A stretch of DNA of 64,000 nucleotides, from NCBI RefSeq assembly GCF_027533645.1, contig NZ_JAQAGY010000001.1, positions 186,001 through 250,000 of the forward strand, read 5' to 3'. Position 1 is the stretch's first letter. The number at the start of each line of letters is the position of its first letter. The notes under the pieces were generated by a model. It had not been told where the DNA came from. It saw nothing but the letters and a program-made list of their open reading frames with translations, and ran no database searches. Of this stretch, positions 52,294 through 61,840 are shown one piece after another. A program made the position numbers and the translations under genes. The DNA is from Paenibacillus caseinilyticus. Lineage in GTDB: Bacteria > Bacillota > Bacilli > Paenibacillales > NBRC-103111.

Positions 52294-52986
52294 ATGTTAG
52301 CCGTACAGGGATTATCCCATAGTTTCACGAACGGCACCGAAACGACGCCTGTTCTGCACGGCATCGATTTTGAGGTGGAGAAGGGCGGCCTCGTGGCGCT
52401 GCTCGGCAGCTCCGGCTCCGGCAAATCCACCCTGCTGAATCTCATGGCGGGACTGATGAAACCTTCGTCCGGCAGCATTCTCATCGGAGGGGAACCGATC
52501 GAGCGGATGAGCGAGAACCGGCTGGCCGAGTTTCGGCGGTCCCAGATCGGCTTTATCTTTCAATCCTACGAACTGATCCCCCATCTGACCGTACGGGAGA
52601 ACGTCGAGCTGCCGCTGGTCTTCCAAGGCGTGAAGCCGAAGATCCGCAGGGACAAAGCCGAGGCTCTGCTGAAGCGGGTGGGCATCGGTGAGAAGGGAAT
52701 GCTCTTCCCCTCCCAGCTCTCGGGAGGCCAGCAGCAGCGGGTCTCCATCGCCCGCTCGCTGGTGACGGAGCCGGCGATCGTATTCGCGGACGAGCCTACG
52801 GGGAACCTCGATACGAAGACAGAGGAAGAGATTATTCTTCTGCTGCTCGAGCTCAACCGTACACTCGGCATCACCTTCGTCATTGTGACCCATGAAATGG
52901 AGGTCGCCAGACGGACGCGGAGGGTCATCCAACTGCGGGACGGCCATCTTGTAGAGGACCGCACCTGGGAGGAGGTGACGCCATGA
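52294..52986 (+). CDS. ABC transporter ATPase (MacB/LolD class)
   Basis: A 230-residue ATPase. Walker A is LGSSGSGKSTLLNLMAG, the signature is LSGGQQQRVSIARSL, Walker B is AIVFADEPTGNLDTKT, and the H-loop is FVIVTHEMEVARR. It belongs to the MacB/YknY/LolD class that drives export of peptides or antibiotics by a mechanical route. TAGGAGGAAAGAG precedes the ATG. It overlaps the permease gene by four bases. Confidence 0.92.
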   Translation: MLAVQGLSHSFTNGTETTPVLHGIDFEVEKGGLVALLGSSGSGKSTLLNLMAGLMKPSSGSILIGGEPIERMSENRLAEFRRSQIGFIFQSYELIPHLTVRENVELPLVFQGVKPKIRRDKAEALLKRVGIGEKGMLFPSQLSGGQQQRVSIARSLVTEPAIVFADEPTGNLDTKTEEEIILLLLELNRTLGITFVIVTHEMEVARRTRRVIQLRDGHLVEDRTWEEVTP

Positions 52987-54392
52987 GACTCGGCGATTAT
53001 CTGCGGCTGGGCTGGGACCAGCTCCGGCGCCGCATCGTGGTTACGCTGCTCTGCGCCATGGGACTTGCGATCGGCTCCTCCTCGATCATCGTCGCTCTGG
53101 CATTCGGCGAATCCATTCAGGCATTCGCCCGCCATTCCATGAACCAATTCCTTAAGATGGACGAGATTCTCGTCATGCCGGATAGTGGTTCAGGCCCCAG
53201 CTCCGGCGGGCAATCCGCCGCTCAGACCCCGGAAGACCATAGCGGCGATCTCACGCGGGCCAAGATCGAAGTGATCAAGAAGCTGCCCCATGTCAAGGCC
53301 GTCGCGACTTACCGCACCTTGAACAACATCAGCTTCGAGATGGACAACAAACGGGGAAGCCTGAATGAAGTGAATATAACGGAGCTCGAGACGCTGCCCG
53401 ATTTCGGGATCGAATTCGCGCAGGGAGGCACTATGCTCGACCGCGAGAACACCATTGTGCTCACCTACGGCGCGACGATGGGACTGCTTGACGCGCAGGC
53501 CACACAGATGTTGTCGGAACAGCGGCGCAGCGGACAAGAACGCGAAGCGGAAGAAACATGGCGTTCCTACCGGCTGATACCGTACACAATGTACCAGAAG
53601 CAGATCCTCCTGAAGCCGCGCAGCGGCTCCTCGCAAGGCAGGCCGAACAACGAATCCGCCGATGTCAGCGTCGCGCCGCTCCCGGTCAGGGTGGCTGCTA
53701 TTATTAAGCGGCCCGAGGGCGTATCGGACGAATCCGTATCCTATCAGAAAACGGCTTATGTTTCCCCTGTTCTCGGCAAACTGCTGCTCGAAGCCTCCAA
53801 GCGTTCGGATGGTACGGCAGCGGGTACATCCCCGCCGGGGAACGAACCGGAGTTCGAACAGGTGAAGGTCAAAGTCGACGATACGGCGAATGTGAAGGCG
53901 CTTGAGGAGCTGATCAAGAAGCTGAACTTGAGCGTCCAGACGAATCTTCATTACGAAGAGCGGATGAAAAACGAGTTCCTGATGATCCGTCTGATCTTCG
54001 CCGGGGCCGGCCTGTTCATCCTGTTCGTCGCTTCCATCTCCATTGTCGTGGCGATGACCATGTCCACCTACCAGCGCCGCCGGCAGATCGGGATCATGAA
54101 GGTGCTGGGCGCGAATCTCCGCCAGATCCGGCATATGTTCATGGTGGAGTCCGCTCTCCTCGGAGTGGTCGGAGGGATGGTCGGCATCCTCTTCTCCTAT
54201 TGGGTCATCTGGGGAATCAACATTGCGGTGATGAAGTTAAGCAAAGCGGGCAGCGATGAAGTGCTTTTCATCTCACCGTGGATCCTTCCCGTCGGTCTAT
54301 TCTTCGCCGTCCTGACCGGCGTACTCTCCGGCATCTATCCGGCGGTCAACGCCTCGCGCACGGACGCCCTGACCGCGATCAAGCGGGATTAG
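52983..54392 (+). CDS. ABC transporter permease (MacB/FtsX class)
   Basis: A 469-residue permease. One N-terminal helix (RRIVVTLLCAMGLAIGSSS) is followed by a large extracellular domain of about 280 residues (40-320), then three C-terminal helices (IFAGAGLFILFVASISIVVA and later), the FtsX domain layout. The soluble domain has Gly/Ser/Gln-rich linker stretches. With the ATPase and the adaptor it forms a YknXYZ-like tripartite exporter of peptides or toxins. Confidence 0.9.
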   Translation: MRLGDYLRLGWDQLRRRIVVTLLCAMGLAIGSSSIIVALAFGESIQAFARHSMNQFLKMDEILVMPDSGSGPSSGGQSAAQTPEDHSGDLTRAKIEVIKKLPHVKAVATYRTLNNISFEMDNKRGSLNEVNITELETLPDFGIEFAQGGTMLDRENTIVLTYGATMGLLDAQATQMLSEQRRSGQEREAEETWRSYRLIPYTMYQKQILLKPRSGSSQGRPNNESADVSVAPLPVRVAAIIKRPEGVSDESVSYQKTAYVSPVLGKLLLEASKRSDGTAAGTSPPGNEPEFEQVKVKVDDTANVKALEELIKKLNLSVQTNLHYEERMKNEFLMIRLIFAGAGLFILFVASISIVVAMTMSTYQRRRQIGIMKVLGANLRQIRHMFMVESALLGVVGGMVGILFSYWVIWGINIAVMKLSKAGSDEVLFISPWILPVGLFFAVLTGVLSGIYPAVNASRTDALTAIKRD

Positions 54393-54433
54393 CATATCGC
54401 TGTCTAGCAATACGAGAGAAAGGAAGTCGCAGT

Positions 54434-55534
54434 ATGAGCAAAAAGAAATGGCTGACGGGAGCGGCGGTCTTCGCGGTTCTTGCGGTCACCGGCATACTCT
54501 ACACCCAGAGCCGGCCTTCAAACCACAGCCCGAAGTCCTCCGCGCCGGCAGCTCCTGCTATCGAGTTTCAAGTCACGAAGGAAGACATCGTCTCCACGGT
54601 GGAAGTCAAGGGGAAATCTTCCTACCAGAAGGAAACCTATGTCAATGCTCCTTTTGGAGCCGAGGTCAAGACGTGGGCCGTCAAAGAGGGCGCCCAGGTG
54701 GCCAAGGGTGACCTGCTCTTCCGCCTGGATGACACCGCCCTTCGCAATGAAATCATAGAGCTGCAGGCTGGGGCCAAAAAACAGGAGATGGAGAACCAGC
54801 TCGCCCGGTTCCGGAAGTCGGCCGCCGGTACCCAAGAAGCCCCTGCGGGAGTAACCGAAGCGGAAGCCAAACAGCGGTTCGCCGATGCCGAGAATCTGCG
54901 GGTTCAAGAGGAGATCGGCTCGATGACGCTGGAACACACCCGTACGCAGCTGGCCGAGAAGTCGGCGAAGCTGGCTTCCGCCGCCTATGCCGCTCCCGAG
55001 GATGGGATCTTCCTCTTCGACGGCACCAAGGAACCGGAGTCCGTCAAAGAACATGAGCGGATCGGAAAAATCGTCGATCTGACCAAGCTGCAGCTGATCT
55101 GTATGGTCAGCGAGTACGATCTGTTCCGCATCCAGGAAGGCCTCCCTGCCGAGGTCCGTGTCGATGCGCTGAAGGACGTCAAGCTGCAGGGCAAGGTCGA
55201 GAAGCTATCCAAATTCGCCAAGACGCCGGAGAGCGGCAGCGGATCCGGTACTACCGTGAATGCGGCGGCGCCATTCGAAGTCATTCTCTCGCTGGAGCCC
55301 CATGAGCGGCTGATCGCCGGCCTCAGCCTTACCGCCACGATCGAGACCGGACGAAAAAGCGCGGTGCTCGCCGTCCCTACACTGGCTATCCAGCGGGATA
55401 AAGACGGCTCTTACGTGATGGTGCGCAGTGCACAGGGAGCAGCCGAACGCAGGACAGTCAAGACCGGTCTCGAAACACCGGATAAAACTGAGATCCTCGA
55501 AGGTGTAGCGGAGGGCGAAACCATCGTACTTTAG
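54434..55534 (+). CDS. Efflux adaptor, HlyD/RND-type periplasmic-adaptor family
   Basis: A 366-residue membrane-anchored adaptor. One N-terminal helix (LTGAAVFAVLAVTGILYT) is followed by a lipoyl-like half (PFGAEVKTWAVKEGAQVAKG), a helical hairpin (about residues 110-185), then the second lipoyl half and beta-barrel (LSLEPHERLIAGLSLTATIE). It links the ABC permease to the cell surface. AAAGGAAG precedes the ATG. It ends the ATPase-permease-adaptor operon, whose order is reversed from YknXYZ. Confidence 0.9.
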   Translation: MSKKKWLTGAAVFAVLAVTGILYTQSRPSNHSPKSSAPAAPAIEFQVTKEDIVSTVEVKGKSSYQKETYVNAPFGAEVKTWAVKEGAQVAKGDLLFRLDDTALRNEIIELQAGAKKQEMENQLARFRKSAAGTQEAPAGVTEAEAKQRFADAENLRVQEEIGSMTLEHTRTQLAEKSAKLASAAYAAPEDGIFLFDGTKEPESVKEHERIGKIVDLTKLQLICMVSEYDLFRIQEGLPAEVRVDALKDVKLQGKVEKLSKFAKTPESGSGSGTTVNAAAPFEVILSLEPHERLIAGLSLTATIETGRKSAVLAVPTLAIQRDKDGSYVMVRSAQGAAERRTVKTGLETPDKTEILEGVAEGETIVL

Positions 55535-55582
55535 TAAGTTTGCGCAAGGCAGATCGGCCCCCTCTCATGAGTCATGCATTTG

Positions 55583-55606
55583 CCGTACCCTTAGGGGTAC
55601 GGTTTT
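55583..55606 (+). terminator. Efflux operon terminator
   Basis: CCGTACCC / GGGTACGG with a TTAG loop, then TTTTTC. Confidence 0.9.
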
Positions 55607-55735
55607 TCGAGTTTTTTATTGAATTTCCTCCCTCCCGTCTTGTATAATCGTTGCTATTGGACATCGGCCCCGGCTTTCCTGAGAGTGGAAAGTCAATGAA
55701 GCTGTACCGAATCTGCATCATAGGAGGGGTTTCTT

Positions 55736-57190
55736 CTGCTTGCCCAACAACTGAAAACTCACTGGTTCAGCAATACCCGCGCGGATATCCTATCCGGCAT
55801 TACGGTGGCCCTGGCCCTCATTCCCGAAGCTATCGCCTTCTCCATCATCGCAGGGGTCGATCCGATGGTAGGTCTGTATGCGTCCTTCAGCATTGCCGTC
55901 CTCATCTCGATGGTCGGCGGGCGTCCGGCCATGATCTCGGCAGCTACAGGCGCCATGGCCCTGCTCATGGTCAACCTGGTCAAGGACCATGGCCTCGAAT
56001 ACCTCTTCGCCGCGACGGTGCTGGCCGGCATCCTGCAGTGGATCATGGGGGTACTGAAGCTTGGCCGCTTCATCACCTTCGTTCCCCATTCGGTCATGAC
56101 CGGGTTCGTGAACGCGCTGGCTATCCTGATTTTCATGGCCCAGCTGGTTCAATTCACCGGACAAGGCTGGATGATGTACGCCCTTGTAGCATTAACTCTT
56201 GTCATTATCTACGGCCTGCCGCGGATCACCAAAGCGATCCCGTCCGCCCTGGCTGCGATCATTATCGTATCGGTTCTGGCGATCTCGCTTGGGCTTGATG
56301 TCCGGACAGTCGGGGATATGGGGCACATCACGAATGCGCCGCCGGTCTTCCACCTTCCCCAGGTTCCCCTGACGCTGGAGATGCTGCTCATTATCTTTCC
56401 GTACAGCTTGTCTCTGGCCGTCGTGGGCCTGCTTGAGTCACTGCTTACTGCCACGCTGCTTGACGATATGACTGGGACGCGAAGCGACAAGAACCGTGAA
56501 GTCCGAGGGCAGGGACTATCCAACATCGTCACCGGGTTCTTCGGCGGCATGGCGGGCTGCGCCATGATCGGCCAATCTGTCATCAACGTTAGATCGGGAG
56601 GACGCACCCGCTTATCCACCTTCGTGTCCGGCATCTTCCTGCTCTTCCTGATCCTGGTGCTCGGCAACGTAGTCAAGCAGATTCCGATGGCCGCTCTGGT
56701 CGGCGTCATGTTCATGGTATCGCTCGGCACGTTCGACTGGTCTTCCCTCCGGAATATCCGGAGCATACCCGCAAGCGACTCGGTCGTCATGATCGTGACT
56801 GTCATGATAGTGGTCGCCACCCATGATCTGTCCAAAGGCGTCTTCGCCGGGGTCCTGCTCAGCGCCGTCATCTTCGCCTGGCGTATGGCCCGGATTCGGA
56901 CATCCAGCTCCATCGATGCCCAAGGGGTGAAGCACTACGTCGTGCATGGACAGATGTTCTTCGGTACCGTTTCCGGCTTCCTCGATGAGTTCGATGCCGA
57001 AGGCGACCCGGCCGGAGTAGTCATCGACTTCACCCATTCCCATCTCTGGGACCACTCGGCTGTCCATGCGCTCGCCAAGCTGAAGGCCAAGTATGAGAAC
57101 GCCGGGAAGACCATCAAGCTTGCTGGACTCAATGAAGAAAGCCAAAGGCTATTGAACCGCATCGGGCTCAGCGCCTCCGGCGCCCATTAA
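55736..57190 (+). CDS. SulP family anion transporter with STAS domain
   Basis: A 484-residue SLC26/SulP transporter. The family opening [20 protein letters not shown] lies at residues 17-36, followed by [20 protein letters not shown] and [10 protein letters not shown]. The C terminus has a short STAS domain ([20 protein letters not shown]). SulP proteins carry sulfate or bicarbonate. The frame has a stop at 55721, and AGGAGGGG sits 6 bases before a CTG at 55736, so CTG is the likely start. GTG at 55805 would remove conserved sequence. Confidence 0.87.
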   Translation: MLAQQLKTHWFSNTRADILSGITVALALIPEAIAFSIIAGVDPMVGLYASFSIAVLISMVGGRPAMISAATGAMALLMVNLVKDHGLEYLFAATVLAGILQWIMGVLKLGRFITFVPHSVMTGFVNALAILIFMAQLVQFTGQGWMMYALVALTLVIIYGLPRITKAIPSALAAIIIVSVLAISLGLDVRTVGDMGHITNAPPVFHLPQVPLTLEMLLIIFPYSLSLAVVGLLESLLTATLLDDMTGTRSDKNREVRGQGLSNIVTGFFGGMAGCAMIGQSVINVRSGGRTRLSTFVSGIFLLFLILVLGNVVKQIPMAALVGVMFMVSLGTFDWSSLRNIRSIPASDSVVMIVTVMIVVATHDLSKGVFAGVLLSAVIFAWRMARIRTSSSIDAQGVKHYVVHGQMFFGTVSGFLDEFDAEGDPAGVVIDFTHSHLWDHSAVHALAKLKAKYENAGKTIKLAGLNEESQRLLNRIGLSASGAH

Positions 57191-57202
57191 GCCGCTCGGA
57201 TT

Positions 57203-57230
57203 GCCGCCTCTTCCCGGAGAGGCGGTTTTG
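57203..57230 (+). terminator. SulP gene terminator
   Basis: CCGCCTCT / AGAGGCGG with TCCCGG in the loop, then TTTTG. Confidence 0.85.
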
Positions 57231-57254
57231 TGTTGAGGGGTCCCTGCGTCCTTA

Positions 57255-57283
57255 TTGTCAATAACGGCACGGAACGGTATAAT
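57255..57283 (+). promoter_or_regulatory. Sigma-A promoter of the nitroreductase gene
   Basis: TTGTCA (57255-57260), 17-base spacer, TATAAT (57278-57283), 74 bases before the start codon. Confidence 0.8.
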
Positions 57284-57356
57284 TAAACGGCAGATCTTAA
57301 CACCAAGTACCAATCCAACGCGAACTCAAGAGCTTTCCGAGAGGATGAATCCATTC

Positions 57357-58028
57357 ATGAACCCGACAACGCCCGCCCCCCTCGCATTCGAGGCATTCAA
57401 AGAAGTGCTGCTGGACCGCCGCAGCATCCGCAAATATACCGATCAACCGGTACCCGTTGAGGAGATCCGCGAGATCATCGATTGTGCACGGTACGCCCCT
57501 AGCGATACCAACTCCCAAACCTGGGAATTCATTGCCATCACGAATAAAGAGAAGATCAAAGAAATCGAGCGTCTTACGTGGGAACAGCTTCACCGGATCG
57601 CGGCCCAGGCCGAAGAGCGGGGACTGAGCAAAGAAGGCCGCCTGCTGGTCAAATCCTTCGGCCCTTATGCGACGGCCTTCTCCGATGCGCCGGTGCTCAT
57701 CGTCTGCCTCGCCACACCTTACAATTCCAAGTTCCGCGAACGGATCTTCGATCCGGTCCGGCTCGTAGAAGATTCGGTCTGGGCCGAAGAAGGCATCAAG
57801 AGCTCGTGCCTCGCTGCCCAGAATTTGATGCTGGCCGCACACGCCAAGGGGCTCGGCACCTGCCCGATGACCGGTCCGGTGCTTCTGGCCGAGGAACAGC
57901 TCCGCGAAGTACTCGAGATCCGGCCGGAATGCCAGGTGAACATGGTGATCGCCCTCGGCTATCCTTCCGAGCGTCCTGCCCGTCTGGCCCGCAAGCCGGT
58001 GGACGAGATTCTGACGATCGTGGAATAA
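57357..58028 (+). CDS. Nitroreductase family protein
   Basis: A 223-residue FMN-dependent NAD(P)H oxidoreductase. The opening VLLDRRSIRKYTDQPVPVEE carries the FMN-binding RRSxRxY, and YAPSDTNSQTWEFIAI the second site. Family enzymes reduce nitroaromatics, quinones or act as dehydropteridine reductases. ATG at 57357 is chosen because GAGAGG lies 12 bases upstream; the ATG at 57345 touches that site. It has its own promoter and a terminator. Confidence 0.9.
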   Translation: MNPTTPAPLAFEAFKEVLLDRRSIRKYTDQPVPVEEIREIIDCARYAPSDTNSQTWEFIAITNKEKIKEIERLTWEQLHRIAAQAEERGLSKEGRLLVKSFGPYATAFSDAPVLIVCLATPYNSKFRERIFDPVRLVEDSVWAEEGIKSSCLAAQNLMLAAHAKGLGTCPMTGPVLLAEEQLREVLEIRPECQVNMVIALGYPSERPARLARKPVDEILTIVE

Positions 58029-58063
58029 CCCGTTGTGCTGTTTATCCGGAGCTGCAGCACCTA

Positions 58064-58102
58064 CCGCCAGAGGGGTTCATCCCCAACGGCGGTTTGTTGT
58101 TT
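58064..58102 (+). terminator. Nitroreductase gene terminator
   Basis: CCGCC-AGA-GGGG / CCCC-AAC-GGCGG hairpin with TTTGTTGTTT after it, 35 bases beyond the stop. Confidence 0.8.
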
Positions 58103-58196
58103 ATCCGGAGCGGGAAGCCCGTATAACCTTCCACCACCCATGCCTGGGCGGTTTTGCAGGCTTCCTCCCCAGCAGCAGAAGTACAATCGGCAGCAG

Positions 58197-58238
58197 AAAA
58201 AAGCGGTCCCGGAATGATTCCATTCCAGTACCGCTTTG
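58197..58238. terminator. Second hairpin in the gap
   Basis: AAAGCGGT-C-CGGAATG / CATTCC-AGT-ACCGCTTT with AT-rich flanks. The rest of this intergenic stretch, to 58439, shows nothing I can name: no open frame with a binding site, and only short direct repeats. Confidence 0.6.
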
Positions 58239-58439
58239 TTGATGATTAGTAAGATGATGGCTGATAGCACAAATGTAAGAAAACTATCTACACATGAATG
58301 AGTACCGTTCTTATACGCCGGTAAGTTTTCTTATTGAAATCAAGAAGCGAATTCAAGAGGTTAAATCGTTTTGATTTCCGGAAGAAACCTTATATCATGC
58401 AGCCCGTTCCCTGATAGGATCCGGACACGTTAGTTTATA

Positions 58440-58637
58440 TTACAGTTTGTGAACGTTAGCCGCTTGTGGACCACGGTTGCCTTGAACGATTTCGAACTCA
58501 ACCGATTGGCCTTCGTCCAAGCTCTTGAAGCCTTCGCCTTGGATAGCGGAGAAGTGTACGAATACATCGTCGCCACCGTCAACAGAGATGAAGCCGTAAC
58601 CTTTTTCTGCGTTAAACCATTTCACTGTACCCTTCAA
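58440..58637 (-). CDS. cspB: Cold-shock protein
   Basis: A 65-residue OB-fold RNA chaperone. [17 protein letters not shown] holds RNP-1 (KGYGFI), and [11 protein letters not shown] holds RNP-2. It melts mRNA structure in cold or growth shifts. TTG at 58637 is chosen because AGGAGG lies 9 bases upstream and homologues begin with [10 protein letters not shown] longer frame to 58712 runs into the promoter. The leader is only about 40 bases, shorter than for cspA-like cold-regulated genes. Confidence 0.95.
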   Translation of the reverse strand: MKGTVKWFNAEKGYGFISVDGGDDVFVHFSAIQGEGFKSLDEGQSVEFEIVQGNRGPQAANVHKL

Positions 58638-58683
58638 TGAAAACAACCTCCTAGATGTATCGCCATCTTGGGCGAATATGATA

Positions 58684-58712
58684 AGTATACCATCGCTGAC
58701 AGGATAAATCAA
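58684..58712 (-). promoter_or_regulatory. Cold-shock gene promoter
   Basis: On the minus strand TTGATT (58712-58707), 17-base spacer, TATACT (58689-58684). Confidence 0.7.
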
Positions 58713-58723
58713 CAGAGGGCAAT

Positions 58724-59473
58724 TCAGGAAGAAGGCTTACAAAGGCGCAGCAGCTCTTCCGAACCGGGAATAAAAGGCAGATTCGAAGCGACCAAAGACA
58801 CCTCGGCTCCTTCCTCTCCAAGTGCTTTCATCAGACGCTCAAGATCCGCGTAACGCTCCCATTTCAGCGAGTAGACAGGGTAGATTCTAACCTCTCCTCC
58901 GGGCCGGCATACGCGCAGCAGCTCCTTCACCGCCTCCAGATGAAAATCATAATCGAACTGATCCTGATACAGGAACAGAAAATGACTGCATAATACAAGA
59001 GAGAAGCTGTCGGCCTCATAAGGAAGATGGGGCAGCAGGGCCGGAACATAACGCCCGCTCTCCTTGCCCTCGGCAAAATCCTCCGAGAACCGCTGGAGCG
59101 AGGCTTCCCTCATCGCGCGGTGGCGGTCCAAACCGCCGTAATAGCTCCAGTCGAAGCGGTGCTGCAGGTTCCCTAGCTTTTCCGTCGACACATCGATCTC
59201 TACCCTGCCGTGCTCGCTTATTTCCTCTGCCGTCATTGCATACAACGGGTCGGCTGCAGCTGCCTGTAAACCGCGGCACGACGCCTCCGCTACGAAGGAA
59301 GACGCGCCAGAAGCGACATCCAGAATGGGCCCCGCTTCCAATTGCCCGCTGTTCAGCGAAAACATCAACAGGTACTCATCAAAGGAACGGCAGGTCATCG
59401 CTACACCCGTTTGTTCATAGGTATCCTTGTTCTCCAGGGACTTCTTCTCGGCATGATCATTTACATGGGTCAT
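58724..59473 (-). CDS. Class I SAM-dependent methyltransferase
   Basis: A 249-residue methyltransferase. Motif I reads [20 protein letters not shown] at about residues 50-69 (the GxGxG loop is ASGASSF here). DPLYAM then supplies the acidic residue after strand 2, and [13 protein letters not shown] is motif IV. Substrate unknown. ATG at 59473 follows GAGGAGAG by 9 bases; the ATG at 59482 lies at that site. Confidence 0.82.
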   Translation of the reverse strand: MTHVNDHAEKKSLENKDTYEQTGVAMTCRSFDEYLLMFSLNSGQLEAGPILDVASGASSFVAEASCRGLQAAAADPLYAMTAEEISEHGRVEIDVSTEKLGNLQHRFDWSYYGGLDRHRAMREASLQRFSEDFAEGKESGRYVPALLPHLPYEADSFSLVLCSHFLFLYQDQFDYDFHLEAVKELLRVCRPGGEVRIYPVYSLKWERYADLERLMKALGEEGAEVSLVASNLPFIPGSEELLRLCKPSS

Positions 59474-59735
59474 GATTCTCATCTCTCCTCATCTCGGCTC
59501 GGCATCCGTCCGCTGCTCCCACCCGCCCTACGGCACGGTGCTGAAGCTTACAACGGATTGTATCACAGGAAGGGAGGATTTTACAATCGTTTCCCGCACT
59601 CCGATCCGTACTCCGCAACAGGGACAACCTTGCTTTTCGGCTCCGGCTGCGGTATCATTTTCGCGCAAGGACCCTTATTTCATCCAACTACCCGGCACCG
59701 CCGATGTGCGGTCCGCAAGAAACGGAGTCTGCCTA

Positions 59736-59969
59736 ATGATCAAAAAACACGTCATCTACAAAAAAGATAAATGGAACATGCTCACCGTCGAGGTCAACGG
59801 CAAACAGCTCATCCTCCGGGAGATCTCGGAACAATGGGGTGAAGAATGCCGCACCTTCCTCTCCCGCCCCGAAATGATGCACTGGGTAGGCATGAGGTTC
59901 CCGAAGGAGCAGTTCGCCGAGAATCCGGAAGAGTACGAGGAACTCATCGAGGCCTTCAAGCAGGTGTAA
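59736..59969 (+). CDS. Small protein, unknown
   Basis: A 77-residue protein starting IKKHVIYKKDKWNMLTVEVN, with a basic N terminus and acidic helical C terminus. No family is recognised. AACGGAG lies about 9 bases before the ATG. An ATG 14 codons later is an alternative. Confidence 0.6.
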   Translation: MIKKHVIYKKDKWNMLTVEVNGKQLILREISEQWGEECRTFLSRPEMMHWVGMRFPKEQFAENPEEYEELIEAFKQV

Positions 59970-60066
59970 AGGGCAAGAGAGCCTGAGTAAGACGGCTTCA
60001 GTGAGCAGGCTCGAGTAAGGCTTGAGTAAGAACCTGACCTCGACTTGCAAAATCGGCAGGATAAGC

Positions 60067-60096
60067 TTGACTCCCGGCTTGGCTCTTCGTTATAAT
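60067..60096 (+). promoter_or_regulatory. Sigma-A promoter of the riboswitch/terC transcript
   Basis: TTGACT (60067-60072), 18-base spacer, TATAAT (60091-60096). Transcription should start near 60103, just before the riboswitch. Confidence 0.8.
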
Positions 60097-60107
60097 GAAG
60101 CTAATTA

Positions 60108-60262
60108 CATAAAGTGTCCTCCAAAGGGGAGTAGCTTCCACAATAAAAGTCGTCAATTCGGGTTCTTCGCGGAGCCCCGGCTTTATTGGCAACGTCACGT
60201 TGTTAGCAAGACCTTTGCCTATATTTAGGTAAGGGTCTTTTCTGTTTGTCCAGACCCTTACC
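60108..60262 (+). promoter_or_regulatory. yybP-ykoY manganese riboswitch
   Basis: The aptamer carries the family's hallmark AAAGGGGAGTAGC at 60123 and the 3' part TAGCAAGACCTTTGCC near 60205-60219. The P1 end of the aptamer overlaps a terminator stem (60209-60246: AAGACC...CCTA / TAGG...GGTCTT then TTCTGTTTG). A competing stem GGTAAGGGTC (60228-60237) / GACCCTTACC (60253-60262) can break the terminator. Mn2+ binding to the aptamer would favour expression of the terC gene downstream. Confidence 0.9.
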
Positions 60263-60353
60263 TCCAGCAGGTACGGGTCATTTTTATGTAATCAGCGCTG
60301 TGGAATCCCCCCAATGCAAGACAAACTACCAACCCCAAAAGGAGTGATGCCTT

Positions 60354-61154
60354 GTGGAATTCTCTCTGGAGTTCCTGCTCAAACTGCTGAACATTGTCCT
60401 GATCGACCTTGTTCTGGCAGGCGACAACGCCATCGTCATCGCGCTGGCCGCACGCAATCTGCCCAAAGAACACCAGAAAAAAGCGATTATGTGGGGTACC
60501 GTCGGAGCGGTCATCATCCGCGTGCTCGCGACGCTCGCCGTCGTATGGCTCCTTAAGCTTCCCTATCTGCTGCTCATAGGTGGCGTAGTCCTGATCTGGA
60601 TCGCCTACAAGCTGCTCGTGGACAAGAGCGACCATGCCGTAGAAGCGAAACCGCAGTTGTGGCCGGCCATCCGCACCATCATCATAGCGGACGGGGTCAT
60701 GGGCTTCGATAATGTCATGGCGGTAGCGGGCGCCTCCCACGGCGATTTTGTTCTCGTGGTGCTCGGTTTGCTGATCAGCGTGCCGATCATGGTGTGGGGC
60801 AGCACCATGTTCATCAAGCTCGTCGAGAAGTACCCCTGGATTATCTACATCGGCTCGGGGGTTCTGGCTTACACCGCAGGCTCCATGCTGACGGGCGACC
60901 CTTCCGTGGCGGGCTGGTTCGAAGAGAACGGCATACTAAAATGGGTGTTGATTTCGCTGATCGTTATCGGCGTACTTCTGACGGGATACGGCAAGAAGCT
61001 GTTCGGCTCCTTCGTCTCCATCAATGAGAATGGGCATCTGACCATCCCCCAAGAACTGGTGCAGGAAGCCGACATCCAGCCCAACGACAGCTTCAAAGCC
61101 AAACGCGACGAAGACGGGCGCCTCGTGCTCGTGAAGCTGAAACCGAACGGATAA
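60354..61154 (+). CDS. TerC family manganese exporter-like protein with AbrB-like tail
   Basis: A 266-residue membrane protein. The TerC core has about seven helices and the acidic motifs LIDLVLAGDNAIVIALAA and IIIADGVMGFDNVMAVAG. Relatives YjbE/YkoY export Mn2+ to protect secreted proteins. The last 45 residues (FGSFVSINENGHLTIPQELV, then QEADIQPNDSFKAKRDEDGR) look like a SpoVT-AbrB swapped-hairpin domain, not present in YjbE-sized homologues (about 218 residues). GTG start after AAAGGAG. A Mn riboswitch controls it. Confidence 0.9.
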   Translation: MEFSLEFLLKLLNIVLIDLVLAGDNAIVIALAARNLPKEHQKKAIMWGTVGAVIIRVLATLAVVWLLKLPYLLLIGGVVLIWIAYKLLVDKSDHAVEAKPQLWPAIRTIIIADGVMGFDNVMAVAGASHGDFVLVVLGLLISVPIMVWGSTMFIKLVEKYPWIIYIGSGVLAYTAGSMLTGDPSVAGWFEENGILKWVLISLIVIGVLLTGYGKKLFGSFVSINENGHLTIPQELVQEADIQPNDSFKAKRDEDGRLVLVKLKPNG

Positions 61155-61198
61155 AGCACCTGCGCTATCATACCAAGCTTCGCTTCATACTACAGTCC

Positions 61199-61231
61199 GA
61201 GGCCGGCATCCTATACGATGCCGGCCTCCTT
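61199..61231 (+). terminator. terC terminator
   Basis: GAGGCCGGCATC / GATGCCGGCCTC with a CTATAC loop, weak T-content after it. Confidence 0.75.
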
Positions 61232-61436
61232 CATGCCAGAGGGGAGTGAACAGGAGGCACGTTCTGTTTCCGTAACGGTCTCCATAGGTATGGAGGAGTA
61301 CGGACGAATATTCCGCTCCCTATCCCGAGCCCGAGACAGATGCCTGAAATCCGTCATTCAAGAGGAATTCCGGCCCTTTCTGGCGAACATAGGTGTATAT
61401 CCCACCCATCCGAACCGAGGTGAACCCTTCAAGCTC

Positions 61437-61622
61437 ATGAGCAACAGCGCATCCGTGGTTACATTCATCATCCTATCCTTCTCGTTGGGATTGATTCTCA
61501 TCATGAAGAAAGACACTCTCCCGCCGGGAACGAAACGGCCGCTTGCGATTATCGCACTCGTCATGATCTCCTTCTCCTTCTTCATGATGGTCTACAGCTT
61601 CTTCTCCATGGCACCGCAATAG
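61437..61622 (+). CDS. Small two-helix membrane protein, unknown
   Basis: A 61-residue protein with two membrane helices (SVVTFIILSFSLGLILIM and AIIALVMISFSFFMMVYSFF) and a polar KKDTLPPGTKRP loop, possibly cytoplasmic. GAGGTGA lies about 13 bases before the ATG, a rather long spacing. An upstream in-frame extension to 61218 has no matching ribosome site. No family is recognised. Confidence 0.6.
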   Translation: MSNSASVVTFIILSFSLGLILIMKKDTLPPGTKRPLAIIALVMISFSFFMMVYSFFSMAPQ

Positions 61623-61840
61623 ACTTCCCTGCGGCAATTGCCTATACTAATATTTGAGCCGCGCTCCGGTTATACTAACCAACGTTTCCAGACCCACCCA
61701 TCTATCTTCATGGAGCGTGAGCGGCAATGCGTGTGTCTCCCCTGTTGTTCTGCGGCATTCTGCTATCCGGACTGCTGATCTCATCCGCAGCGCAAGCGGG
61801 CAGCGCCGTGAAACCTATACATCCAATAAGGAGGGCTCCC

